Assembly (NCBI GenBank): GCA_030268105.1
Contig: BSDZ01000022.1
Location: 1,529,001 to 1,593,000, forward strand
DNA from: Volvox africanus
Lineage: Eukaryota > Chlorophyta > Chlorophyceae > Chlamydomonadales > Volvocaceae
Direction: 5' to 3'
DNA: 64,000 nt
Below are positions 25,501-38,869 of this stretch, piece after piece. Both the position numbers and the translations under genes were made by a program. The notes under the pieces were generated by a model. It was not told where the DNA came from and ran no database searches. It saw nothing but the letters and a program-made list of their open reading frames with translations. Every line of letters starts with the position of its first letter. Positions within the stretch are counted from its first letter, which is position 1.

Positions 25501-28500
25501 ATGTGAGTAACCAAAGCTATTAGGTATGGTAGTAATGGCGCAATGGTGGTGGTGGTGGTAATAGTAATAGTAATAGTAATAGTAGTGGTAGTTGCTGTTG
25601 TAACTCGGTAGTAGTGCTGTTCCTTGAGTGTTTTGATAGTATTACCATTAGGGTGCTCATTCTGAGTTACATTCATATGGACAATTTACATCCACATGCT
25701 TAAGGACGGGGCAACATTGCTCCCATCTTTTTCCCATTGCGTCCGAATTTCGTGCTCGTGTGTCCCAACCCTTCCCTGCTTTAGCGCTCCTGCCTGTACT
25801 GTTCTCTTTCCCCCTTCAGTTCCCACTCATCCATGCAGCTGCTATTCTCCTTCCCCAATTCTCTGGCACCCTCACGTATCTCCAGGCCGGCGCATGCGAC
25901 TACATCACGAAGCCCTTCCAGCCGCAGGAGGTGATGGCTCGTGTAGAGACACAGTTGCGGATGTTCATGGGAGAGGTGGCGCAGCTGCAAGAGGCGGCGG
26001 AAAGGAACATGGCGCTCCTGCGGCAGGTAAGGACGGTCGTACTCTCCAGAGGATCCCTATGGCTTCCCTAACAAATCAATGGATTTAGTGTGTTCTTATG
26101 CAGAAATGCCGATCCTGGTACCTTTGCGCCCATTCCGTGTGCCCCTGGCAGATTCTCCCTCCCCACATCCTGGCCTCCCTTCGTGGGGGCACCCGGGTGC
26201 TCGTGGAGAAATTCAGTGATGCGGTGGTGCTATGCGCAGACGTAGTGAGTAATGCAGCCCGTGGGACGAGGGTAGATGGATGTGGGTGTGTAAACGCATC
26301 GTGCGAGTCGGTGCGTGTGATTCTGTGAGGGAAAGCATTTGCGGCTCGCATGTCTGCATAGCATGGTTTACGGGGAGCATGGGTTACCTGTCTGTCCACT
26401 TAAGAGCCTAGGATCCCGGCAGTCGATCCAGTGGATGTGTGTGCAGGTGGCCAGTTTGTTGGGTTTACGATCCAAGCCTGAAGTGCACAATCCTATACAC
26501 GTAGTGGGTCCATATGGGGAATGCATTCGCATTCGGAGGGAATGCAGAGGCCCGTTTGGGGGATTCGGACTCAATGCGGAAGGTGAACCCATTTGACGCG
26601 TAGTATACATGGATGGTTTTAGTTGCCATGGGGGTTGGGATACCCATATACGTATCAAACGGCCACGCACGGCTTGCACATACACCTCCCACCATACACG
26701 GCTTGCACGGCCCATGAGCCGTATGATTTGTAAGGCAGGGCACGGCCAGACGGCCACGTCGCTGGCATGGCGGCAGGGACTCAAATTGATGCAAATGCAG
26801 CGCATCCTGCGAGTTAGGTGCACCGTTTGTTGTCGTATCCTTGGCCTGCCCCATGCTGCCATTTCCTGCTCTGCACTTTGGACAAAGGTGGGCTTCTCTG
26901 CCCTCGCCGCTGCCGCTGATACTGCGGACTGCATCCTCACCCTCAACCGGCTTTTCTCCACCTTCGACGCCCTCACAGACAAGATGGGCGTGCATAAGGC
27001 AAGTCACGGTATCGACCACGCATCAATAAGGGCCGAACATCAGGCAGCGAAACCAAAGACACCTGTGCTGGAGCACATGGATGCAGCATGGACGTTTGTG
27101 TTTGTTTATAACCTCTGCCCACGTTGATGTCGATGTCTGTATGTGTGTGTATACTGCGTAGGAGAGAGAGCAAGGTTGTTTGATGATTCGTGGATGCATC
27201 GTTGCAAGGCTCCTCCTCTTAGGGCCAGGGGAAGCATCGTGAATCTGCATCTTCGACATATCAACGGCGCAGCCTTTAGTCCTTATAAACTGCATAATGT
27301 TTTCCCTGCTGAACGGCCACTTGACGTCGTTTCTATCCGATCGCTGCGCACTTTCTGGCACCCCATTTTCAACCTTACGTGCAAAAGGCTCACAAGTACG
27401 GTACCCCACACCTGCTATACCATGTATACCATGTATACCACTGTCCGCCGCCGCAGATGGATTGCCACACCGACTCCTACGTGGCTGCGCTGGGTCACAT
27501 GCCCCAGGACCGCCATATAAGTAATGTCATGCAGGTACGAAAGCACTGCGAAAATATGGAGCGCGCCTTTCACCCCCCCCCCAACCTCCCCCTGTAATGA
27601 TGCAGACGCCAGAAGCAGAGGCTCCGTGCTAATCATCGTGTTCTCCCTTCCGGTTGGCCCCACGATGTCTTACTGCACCGCATGCGTAATCGTCCGCCGC
27701 CATCAGTATTGAAGCACTCGGTATCTAAGCTTCTCGCCCTAGCAGCTCCGTCGTATAGCATCTTCTAGCAGTTCCTATCAGCTCCTATAACATGTTCTAC
27801 CAGCTCCTACCAGATCCGTCCTAGCACTTCAATCCAGGCAACTAACGTCTTTGCCTTTCCAATCGGACCCTCCTCCTCGCAACGTCCTACGTGTAGGTGA
27901 AGCAGGTACTTGATCTTGCTCGTGAGATGCTGGCTGCAGTAGATTCGCTTCCGTACCCCGACACGCTTGGCAAGATGCAGATCCGGATCGGGGTCCACGT
28001 GGGCGCGGTGTTCGGGGGCGTGATAGGCGTCAAGTACCCACGCTATAACCTGTTTGGCACCACGCTTCGTCTAGCCCAGGGTTTACAGGTGGGATCTGGC
28101 TGACGACGGAAATAGCGGATTTACAAAGGTTTGGGAACTGGTTTGGGTCGCAAAGGATTGTGGCATTGATAAGTTTCTAGACGTTTGGGGTCCGATGCCG
28201 CACATTACAGTGTTTCCATCTGCTATTCTGCCGTCAGGAGCTCTCCACCCGTCCCTGCCCCATCCAGCCTTACTCACTACCTCCACTGCGGTCCCTTTCC
28301 ATATTTCTCCCCTTTTTCCCCACTCGAAATCTACCATATAATCCTTGCCATATGATCCTTGATTTCTTTGAGTTCACACACGCATCTTCTAAATCAATCC
28401 ACATCTTAATTTAAGAACATCAACCCAGATATCTACTTTGTCTCGGCAACCCGCCCAGGCTACCGCGCTGCCCAACACCATTCACGTAACGGAGGTGGTA

Positions 28501-31070
28501 CATAATCGCGTACGGGCGGCAGGCGGTGAAAAGTTCATGCCGTACACCACATCACAGGTTCAGGTACGTGGAAAACGGATGCAGGCATCCCAACTTGATT
28601 TTCGCCATCCTAATGGCAGGCTCCTTCACTTGTTCTCCCCCAAAAGCGCTACTTTAAATCGCCACCCGACCTGACTGAGGGCGCTAGCCACTCCGCCTCC
28701 ACAGACCTCAAATCCTCCTATTAATTCACACTTGCGTTCCAAATGTCACTGTGTGTGCCGTGTTTGACGAGACGAGTTTCATTCCGTGTCGTAGTGCCCT
28801 TAAGCTATTCTGTTAAAGACAGTCCTAGTATCGCTGTCTCGCAAGCCATCCCTTGCTTTGTTGAAGGCATGCTGCTTTCGCACGGAAAACCTTAACCGCA
28901 CCCTTCTGAGTGTTGAGACGTGCTTTTGACGTGTCGTGTCTTGGATAAGTTATTAAGACTTGGATGCATCTGCTTCCATGTAATATAATCTCAGTGCATT
29001 CACCTCTTCTTTGCATTGCCCCTGCCACCGCTGCCGCGCAGAGCCTGGGCATCATCCGTACCTATCTGGTGGGGGCGGGCCCCGACGGTAGCCCGAGCCC
29101 CGGAATGCTTGACTACTCCCACTTGGACAGCTCCGTGGTGATGGAGTACTTACGATCCGCGACAGCCGCCGCTCACGGCATGACAATTCTAAACTGCCTG
29201 CTGGGAACTTCCGGCAGCGGCGCTGTCGCAGCTGCCGTCTCCGGCAGTGGCGGTGGACTGGGCTTGGGTTTCAGCACGAGTCCAATGGTGGCCAGACCCG
29301 CATTGGGGCCAATAATCTCCATCACGTCAGCGGCGGCGGCCCCGCCGCCGCCGCCGCTGCCACAAGTGTCGCCGGTCGGCGTCGTACCTGTTCCCGCAAT
29401 GTCAGTGGCACCGACGCCAGATGGCAGCGCGGTCCGTGGTGGCGGGGTTCCCAGCGGGGGCCATGGTGGTGGCGGCGGCTCCGCAGTGTACAAGATTATT
29501 CCAGTCATCTCCAACCGTCACCTTAGCACCAGTGGCACCGGGGACATGGCCAGCAGCGCGGGTAGCGCCATCGGCGGGGTAGTGGTCGGCAGTGGGTCGC
29601 ATTTAACAGGCCCGAGCCGGAGCAGGGACAGTGATGGTAAGCTGATGGGGAGAGTGCCCCCGTGTTCGGGGGGTTTCCAGAGGGTATTTGATAGATATGT
29701 GGTGAAGGCTTGTGGCGAAAGGATTGTGCGGTAAGTGTATGTGTCCAGGCAGTTCGTTAGGGGCCGCTTTTTCAGATTATCGAGGCACGTGATGCAGGTA
29801 CGAGGGTGAGTGGCAGCCTGGGAATCTTGCGGGCCCGTGGCTGGCGATTACGGAGGATTTACTTTATTCCCGTATTCCTGTATTACATGGCACTCTCGTC
29901 TTGGCCTCTCGAGGCTCAAGGCTCTTGTTTAATGAACTGATTTTTTCGGATGCGCATAACAGCACTGCTCAGTAAATCCGCAATGGCTCCTCTTATCTTT
30001 CCCATGTACCTTATCCCAACTGTAACCTGCTTGTTCCCTCGTGCGGCACCCTGCTTTGGCCCTTGGGCTGCAAACTGGATCAAAATCGTCCTGCCGTATA
30101 GCCTCCGGTTATGCGATTACGCTGGCACAAGTGCCACATGTGGCGCTGGATCCGAGCGGGAATGATGTTGAGTCCACGGTGAGGGAAAAGAGTGAGGGAT
30201 CTTGGTAAACATTGAAGTTGGGGAAGGGGGAGGGCGCTGGGGAGGCGAAGAGTGGCTGTGGCGAGGGCTCATGGTCAGAGGAAAGGGACCCAACTGAGCA
30301 AAAAGCCGGTTCCCCAATTTCGGTCTCATCCACCACTCCTCTTTCCTATCAACACCTCTTAATATCTTTTGATGATGATTTTCATCTTACTCTAATTACG
30401 TCCCGAATATGGGATGTGGGATATGCCGCAGCTTGCCGCCATCGCCAACAGCGACGTTGGCAGTCAATCACTGACCATGGAGCTAGGCAACCCCGCCGTC
30501 ACTCTTGCAGCGCAGACAGCTTCCTCCGTCACTGCCAGCTCCAATTCCGCTTCCGCCGCTGGCGGCGGCGCTGCAAGTGGTGCTGCCAGTGGAGCTGCAG
30601 GCGCAGCCGCAGCCGCTGTTGGTACTCAAGGCTGCGGTATCTCAACTGTCATGAGCTTATCGGGCTTCGTCCCGAATACCGGCCAGGCATGCGCATCCGG
30701 CGGTACCCCAGCTGCCATCACTGTTGGCGGCCGCCGTCTCACCAACGACGCTTCGCTCGTGCAGGACTTGTCCCCTGGTCCACCCGCCGCCGGGTTGTCA
30801 GGACTCACGAGGATGCAGCGTTTGCACGCCGGGCCCCAGCAGCAAATGCCTGGCTCCGGTGCAGTGTCTCCCCGGCCCGGCGGCGCACCAAGCCCTAAGG
30901 GTGACTCATGCGGGCCATCGCGGAACACGTCCTTCCGCCTCGCCGGCGCCGGTGCTGGCGCCAGTGGCGGTGGCGGCGGCAGCGCATCACCGCTGGCGGC
31001 AACGCTGATGCACCAACATCTGCTGGCAGCCTTGCAGCAGCAACAGCAGCAACAGCAGCAGCAACAGCAG

Positions 31071-31105
<35 letters not shown>

Positions 31106-32198
31106 AACGAGTGGTATCTTACGGGTGGTGGGGTCACACGTGCCGGTGGGTGGTGCGTCAAAGATGCACAGTACGGAGGAGAGCGTCGTATTTGCTACAG
31201 AGAACGATGTCACACAGTCGTCCCAATCCGCTTCAGAGCCACTCCTGAAGTTGCAGCTGTCTGAAGGAAATGCCAGTTCGTGTAACAGAGGGGACACGAG
31301 TGGCGACAGGACCTCCAGGATTGCCAACAGCGCAAGTATGCGACGGATCCACGTCCCGCCAAAAGCTGCGTCTATCGGCTCGATACCGGGTGGCGGCGCC
31401 GGTGTTGGTGTCGGCGTCGGTGTCGGTGGGGGCATTGGCCACGCCACAGCCAGCAGCGTCGCTGGCAGCGCCAGCGTCGGCGGAATCTCCACTGCTGGGT
31501 CGCTCGGATCGCCACCTGTTATGCTGTCACCGACAGTGATTGCAACGCCGGTGCACGCCGGCGGACTAGCAACCGCCGCCAGTGCCGCCGTCGCCAGCCT
31601 GTCGTCGCCATACGCTGGGCTTTCGTCAGAAACCCGGGCGCGTCTGGCACGTCTTCGTACGGCCTCACAACCAGACCTGCACGATTCAGCAGTGGGGTCG
31701 TTCACGAGCTCCGCTGTCGGTGGCGGCGGCAGAGCCATTGCCAGAGCCATTGTTGCTGTCGATACCATCACTTCGATGACGCCGATTTCTGCCGACAGTG
31801 CATATGCTGCCGCCCCATCCTCAGCTGAGTATGGCATCGGAAGCAGCATTCGCCACGCAGCCTCCGGACCGTCCCCGACAGCTACTCAGCTGACGACCTC
31901 GGTGCGATTCTCCCCTGGAGGCAGCGTTGGAGGGGGCGGAGGTGCTGCCGGTGGCGGTGGCAGCACCAGCGCACAGCAAGCCCCACGCAGGGCGACGTTG
32001 CGGCGTCCCTCCACGGTTTCGGAGCTTTTGGAATCGCTGGGTCTGGGCCACTACTCCCGGTCTATCACGGGAGCGGTTTCCGGCGGTTTGGATGAGCTGG
32101 CGTCATTGGACGACAGCGGACTGCGCAGGGTGGGCCTTATGAGTTCTCGCAGCCGGCAGCTCGTGCGCGAAGAGTTGGCGCGCTGGGGCTACAAATGA
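16591..32198 (+). CDS. Opsin-like histidine kinase-receiver-cyclase with SAM domain (two-component cyclase opsin type), 5' end unresolved
   Basis: Predicted membrane sensor kinase of the algal histidine-kinase rhodopsin family. Exons: 16591-16781, 16940-17382 (or to 17365), 18429-18509, 18620-18852, 19053-19151, 19372-19510, 20318-20583, 21200-21289, 21814-21987, 22592-22765, 23210-23426, 23655-24305, 24681-24838, 25299-25397, 25886-26026, 26152-26244, 26888-26998, 27457-27534, 27897-28088, 28459-28563, 29042-29636, 30511-32198; about 2000 residues. From 19053 on, all phases agree. Domains: membrane helices with helix-C-like YLQWACSAPLLSWLL; kinase H-box SDIAHDMKNPLNG; N-box ANAFKYT; VTDTG; GLGLTMVK; receiver ILIVDDDP, LLDVTLPDLSG, DYITKPF; class III cyclase region VVLCADV-VGFSAL, TDSYVAALG, YPRYNLFG; Ala/Gly/Gln-rich stretch; SAM-like C-terminus. 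Kinase and receiver residues are intact. The retinal Lys and the cyclase Asn/Arg pair look lost. The membrane part (before 19053) is the least certain: exons between 17382 and 18429 may be missing. The start codon was not found. Confidence 0.8.
25541..25600. repeat. (GGT)n/(AATAGT)n microsatellite in a kinase-gene intron
   Basis: A run of ggt units passes into taatag repeats within the intron between the receiver exons ending at 25397 and starting at 25886. It is ordinary intronic simple repeat. Confidence 0.75.
26999..27456 (+). other. GC-AG intron in the cyclase domain
   Basis: The exon encoding DALTDKMGVHK ends at 26998 and is followed by GCAAGT rather than GTAAGT. The next exon starts after ccgccgcag at 27457 and continues the cyclase motif in frame (phase 0). 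No GT donor gives a better join, so this is read as a GC-AG intron, a minor class of normally spliced introns. Confidence 0.65.
31036..31107 (+). repeat. CAG/CAA repeat encoding polyglutamine
   Basis: An uninterrupted run of CAG and CAA codons follows LLAAL and encodes roughly two dozen Gln in the C-terminal low-complexity region of the kinase-cyclase protein. The minus strand also stays open here (poly-Cys), which is a shadow. Confidence 0.95.
31984..32195 (+). other. SAM-like domain at the C-terminus of the kinase-cyclase
   Basis: The last 70 or so residues read TVSELLESLGLGHYSRSI, then LDELASLDDSGLRRVGL, then SRQLVREELARWGY. This matches the sterile alpha motif pattern: an initial 'v.ellesLgL..Y' helix, a 'L..L.d..Lr.vGl' core and a final amphipathic helix. 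SAM domains usually mediate oligomerisation or partner binding, so it may cluster the receptor. Confidence 0.7.
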
Positions 32199-33941
32199 CA
32201 TCAGATACCAGGGGTCAGAGAGCGCGCGCCACAGACAGGGTGATGTTCCCAAGCAACACCACCCCTCAAAAATACCTGACGCTCCGAAACCTTCTCTAAT
32301 ACGTTTGACGGCGCTCTTTCCACAACTACAATACTACTAGCGGGAATTGATGGGGTCCTGTGGCCCGCCGGTCCCGGGGCCAAACCCGCGTGTGTGAGCA
32401 TACGTCTCTGATTGCTGTTTGCGTACATGCGCATTATGGCAGACAGTTACTTTGAGGGATTTGGAGTTGCACATACTGCCCCGCTGGTGCCGAGATGGAG
32501 ACGGGAGCTACAATGAGTACATGTGCGGGGTATGAGTGGCATGAACTGGCCATAATGGAGACGTCGTGTTAGGCATGGACACCACGTGTATGGCATGCAA
32601 AGCGGAAGAGTTAAAAAACAGCAAGGTGCGCTTGCTATTCGGTCCTGGCTGGTGAAATGTCAGCATGCAGGACCTAGGACTGGACGTTTCCATGGATGGC
32701 TGGGATGCATTGATGGGGGACTCTTACCGATGCATGCACCTGCGTGTCATAAGGCGGGTGGTGAGCAAATTTTGCGGTCGTCCCCAAGCAGGAAGAACCG
32801 TCGCACAAAGAACTTCTGCGATATTCGCGCAGGAGGTTGGAGCATATTGTTTATGATCGCATTGGTTGATTGCCTGCGTTGTCGCCCACTTGCGTTGGCT
32901 GTTGGGAAGTAGGTAATGCTAGCGCTTGAGGCAATTATGGGGATCGTGGTAAGTGAGCCGGTAGTGGTGACGGTGAGGTGGTAAGTGAGCTGGTGACGGT
33001 GACGTTGGTGGTGACGGTGACGTTGGTGGCGACGGTGAGGGTGGTAGTTGGATTGAGATGTGTAATCGGTGGGAGACGGCGAATCGACGATGGAACTCGG
33101 CTGCTGGGCGACGGCAATGGAGTACTTCCCCTTTTCCTGCTTCGTGTGTGTATGTGTGTGCTCCTCATAGCTGAGCCGCGCACGCGCGTTTTGGGGCAAT
33201 AGAAGATATCACGCGCGCCCAAACATGAAGTGTATAGTGCACTAAGCTCCTCCACTGAGGCTCTCTTCCGATGGCAAAGCTCCGCGCGCGGTGACGTGCT
33301 GCCGATACATCGACGGGCCAGGAGGACCCAGTCCCAACCTATTGGGAAAATGCTTACCGGTTAACGGATGGACTGCATATGTCACATGGCCCTGCAGCGA
33401 TATTGTGCGGGAGGTATACTGACATACGCGCAGATGCGCAGAGGGACAGTCAGGGTGCATAGACCCCACCCAGCCCCGCCCTCCCTGGACGTCGTCAAAC
33501 GGTAAACCTTTACCCACACCTATGAAACTAAGGAAAAGATGCCTGAGTGTGTATGACGCCAAGGACAAGCAGGCAGTCCTGGCAAAATGAGTGTGAGGTG
33601 GTGTTGCGGGTGTTAAGTTAATGATTTCAGGTATGTGTGGAGGCGTGTAGGGGCGGCTGTGGGACACTGGGGTGCATGTCCACTACCACCTGTCTTAAAA
33701 ACTCAAATTTGGCTTTGCTCAACCTTTTTCTGCTGTGTGGAGGACGGGACGCATGCGGTTAGGTTGAGGCTGGTGTGTGAAGCCCGTATGCCCGCGCATG
33801 AGATACCGCCACAGCTTCAAAAACTTTGGATTGGATTCATTTATTTCAGCCTGGCTTACATTCGGTCAACCGACGTAAACTAGCATTTTAGTACGGCAAA
33901 ACGCTATTGCGTTCCTTACATACTCGTTTCGTTCTCGTCTG
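32199..33941. other. Kinase gene 3' flank, no gene seen
   Basis: Begins right after the TGA stop at 32196-32198. TGTAA, the usual volvocine polyadenylation signal, occurs at 33061-33065, about 860 bases downstream, and could end the 3' UTR. A repetitive GGTGACG-type stretch occupies 32965-33050. No open frame has recognisable motifs. Confidence 0.35.
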
Positions 33942-36418
<2,477 letters not shown>

Positions 36419-37231
36419 TGTTGTACGCCGGTTCGATCATCGCTCATGTCGAAGTAGTATTGAACTCATCTAAGCATGGCTGAACATGATATGAGCATAT
36501 TAGCATGATATATTCGGATATGTCTAGCTAATGTAGCATACTGAATTATCATTCGAGACATCGCGCTGTCGGTCAACATGTTTGACTCAGGGCCGACATC
36601 GATGCGCGAGTCCATTATGGCATAATATATCAAGTAATAATATTTCAACTATTATTACATCATTCGTGTCATAAACCACACGCGTATGCGGAAATGTGAC
36701 GATCGCGATGGTTGGTCGGCAACCGAATATCGATATTCGGACCTTTGCACAATGCATACGTTGCATCCATTAATATCACGAATTACGCGATATTCAGGAT
36801 AGTGTTCTGATAGTACTCACACTTAAGATCGGGATCCAGTGTGACTTGTACTGCACATTGGTATGTCGAGCGTGATAGGTGCGAGGACGGCCGCCTAGAG
36901 ACCGAAGTCGGCTCGAAGCTACTTTGGATCAAGTACTCGCGTACTTAACTCAATCTAATTCACACACATACGTTATACTCATTTATTATCGGCCTGAGCT
37001 ATTCCAGCATATCATATCCAGCCGTATGATGAACGCTGCCCGTGGGGTCTGACGGCAGGCTTCTACTTTGTAATCGAGAATCTTTGTAAGTCGAATCTTT
37101 CCTTGTCCTTAAGTCTTCTGCTGTCACGTTGCTCGCACTGAAGTGTCTTACTGTTCGTAACCACCATGCACTTGTAGTTAACACTCAGACGTGCAGATTC
37201 AGTGCATGATTGAAGAAGGAAGGATACAACA
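36419..37231 (+). repeat. A-type LTR, 5' LTR of the outer element
   Basis: Starts TGTTGTACGCC and ends GGATACAACA, with a TGTTGTA...TACAACA inverted terminus. It is about 813 bases and closely related to 48885-49699 and to the reverse complement of 38012-38825. It is followed by a primer-binding-like sequence, ttggtagcgagacgg, one base different from the other copies. It contains the palindrome CCGAATATCGATATTCGG at 36723-36740. Confidence 0.85.
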
Positions 37232-38011
37232 AATTTGGTAGCGAGACGGTTCAATACACGGCTGTCTCATTGCCCCTTATTGGAAGTAGGTTCTCACGAA
37301 GGGCATCACAAGGCAATTTCGCTGAAAATCTGTATTGCGCAGCCTTATTCCCGAACTGTTGTCGTTGTGTTTGCCCTTGAATATTAATCACACCTTTGTT
37401 GCCAGCGAATACTGAAATTGCAGAAGGAGTCACATTGCCTCCCCACACGGTGCCGGTAGCCTGACATTCGAACACCGGGCAGACCAGACTATTAAGACTA
37501 CACAACCCCAAGTTTACAGGTACGTTGGTGGGTTGTATTGCTGCTCTTCTCAAAGTAGGCGACTGCGTGAACGGTACACGAAAGGAACCGATAGCCTGCT
37601 GATCGAAGGAACTGTAGTACATAGTTTCACCTTTTTGTCTTTACAAGCAAACGGCTAGAGCACACGTCTCTTCAACAAAATCACTCAATCCCAGAGGGGG
37701 ATGAGCAGGCTGATACTGGTATTTTCGGCAGGGACCCCGTTGCCGCATCGAACACCGTCGATTCACGTGTACCCCGAGAAATTATTCCTCAACCGGAGTC
37801 CTACTACCCAGTTCGGGACCCCCCCAGGGCATCCACGCCCACCGAAATTAATGAGATTGCACTAAACCCGACGCCTGCTCCTCCACAAGGACTCACGAAC
37901 GATGATAGAGCCACCGGCTTCACTGTACAAACACCCTAGCTCCATATCTCTTACGGCGCAGAACCTAGGATCACCGCAAGCACCACCTGTTCTTATGTAC
38001 GTGACGTCAAG
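37232..38011 (+). pseudogene. Outer element leader and gag N-terminus, interrupted
   Basis: After the leader, a plus frame at about 37680-37940 reads EGDEQADTGIFGRDPVAAS and FTVQTP, resembling the start of the A and B gag proteins. It then reaches CSYVRDVK near 38006, where the minus-strand A element is inserted. The frame resumes at 46303 as RYLQLVRGGERDEVKCLLVG, completing the gag motif seen intact elsewhere as AYVRDARQYLQAVHGG. The TCAAG at 38007-38011 is the left copy of the target duplication. The leader differs from that of the other A copies. Confidence 0.65.
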
Positions 38012-38825
38012 TGTTGTATCCTTCCTTCTTCGATCATGCACTAAATCTGCACGTCTGGATTGTTAGCTAAGTGCGCACCGTGCTTACGAACAGCAAGGCG
38101 ATCCAGTGCGAGTAAGTGACAGCGGAAGACTCAACGATAAGGAAAGATTTAACTTACAATGTTCTTCGATTGCAAATTAGAAGTCTGCCTTCAGACCCCG
38201 TGGGCAATGTTCATTACTCGGCTGCAAATGAGATGCTAGAATAGCTCAGGCCGAATATATATGAGTATATCGTATGTATGCATATCGAATAGAGTTAAGT
38301 ACACGGGTACTTAATCCAAAGTAGCGTTGAGCCGACTTCGGTCTCTAGGCGGCCGTCCTCGCACCTATCACGCCGCGATACCGATGTGCAGTACAGGTCT
38401 CACTGGATTCCGATCTCAAGTGTGAGTACCTTCGTAGCACTGTTCAAAATATCGCGTAATCCGTGATATTAATGGATGCAACGCATGCAATATGCGAAGG
38501 TCCGAATATCGATATTCGGTTGCCGACCCAACCATCGCGATCGTTGCATTCTCGCATACACGTATGGTTTATGACACGGATGAGGTAATAATATTTAAAG
38601 TATTATTACGTGGAATATTATGCCAATAGATAGGTCGCACCTTAATATCAACCTCGAGTCAAACATGTTGACCGACAGCACGATGTCGTAGATGATAATG
38701 CGACATGCCTGATTAGCTAGATATACTCGAGTATATCATGCTAATATGATTATATCATGCTCCATAATGCTCGAATGTATTGCGGCCTATTTCGGTGTGA
38801 ACGGTGATCGAACCGGCGTACAACA
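38012..38825 (-). repeat. 3' LTR of the minus-strand A element
   Basis: On the plus strand it begins TGTTGTATCCTTCC and ends GGCGTACAACA, the reverse complement of the A LTR. Adjacent at 38826-38840 is ctatcccccctcccgtatgc, the complement of the polypurine tract gggaggggggatag. The palindrome CCGAATATCGATATTCGG occurs at 38502-38519. Confidence 0.9.
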
Positions 38826-38869
38826 ACTATCCCCCCTCCCGTATGCAGCATCCTCACTGCATCGAACAG

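Noticed and set aside
30626..31849. 407-codon minus-strand frame with poly-Cys
   Set aside because: It is the shadow of the kinase gene's last exon, opposite the polyQ tract; no motif.
37251..37622. 123-codon minus-strand frame in the outer element leader
   Set aside because: It lies opposite the retrotransposon leader, has no motif, and is absent from the other A copies.
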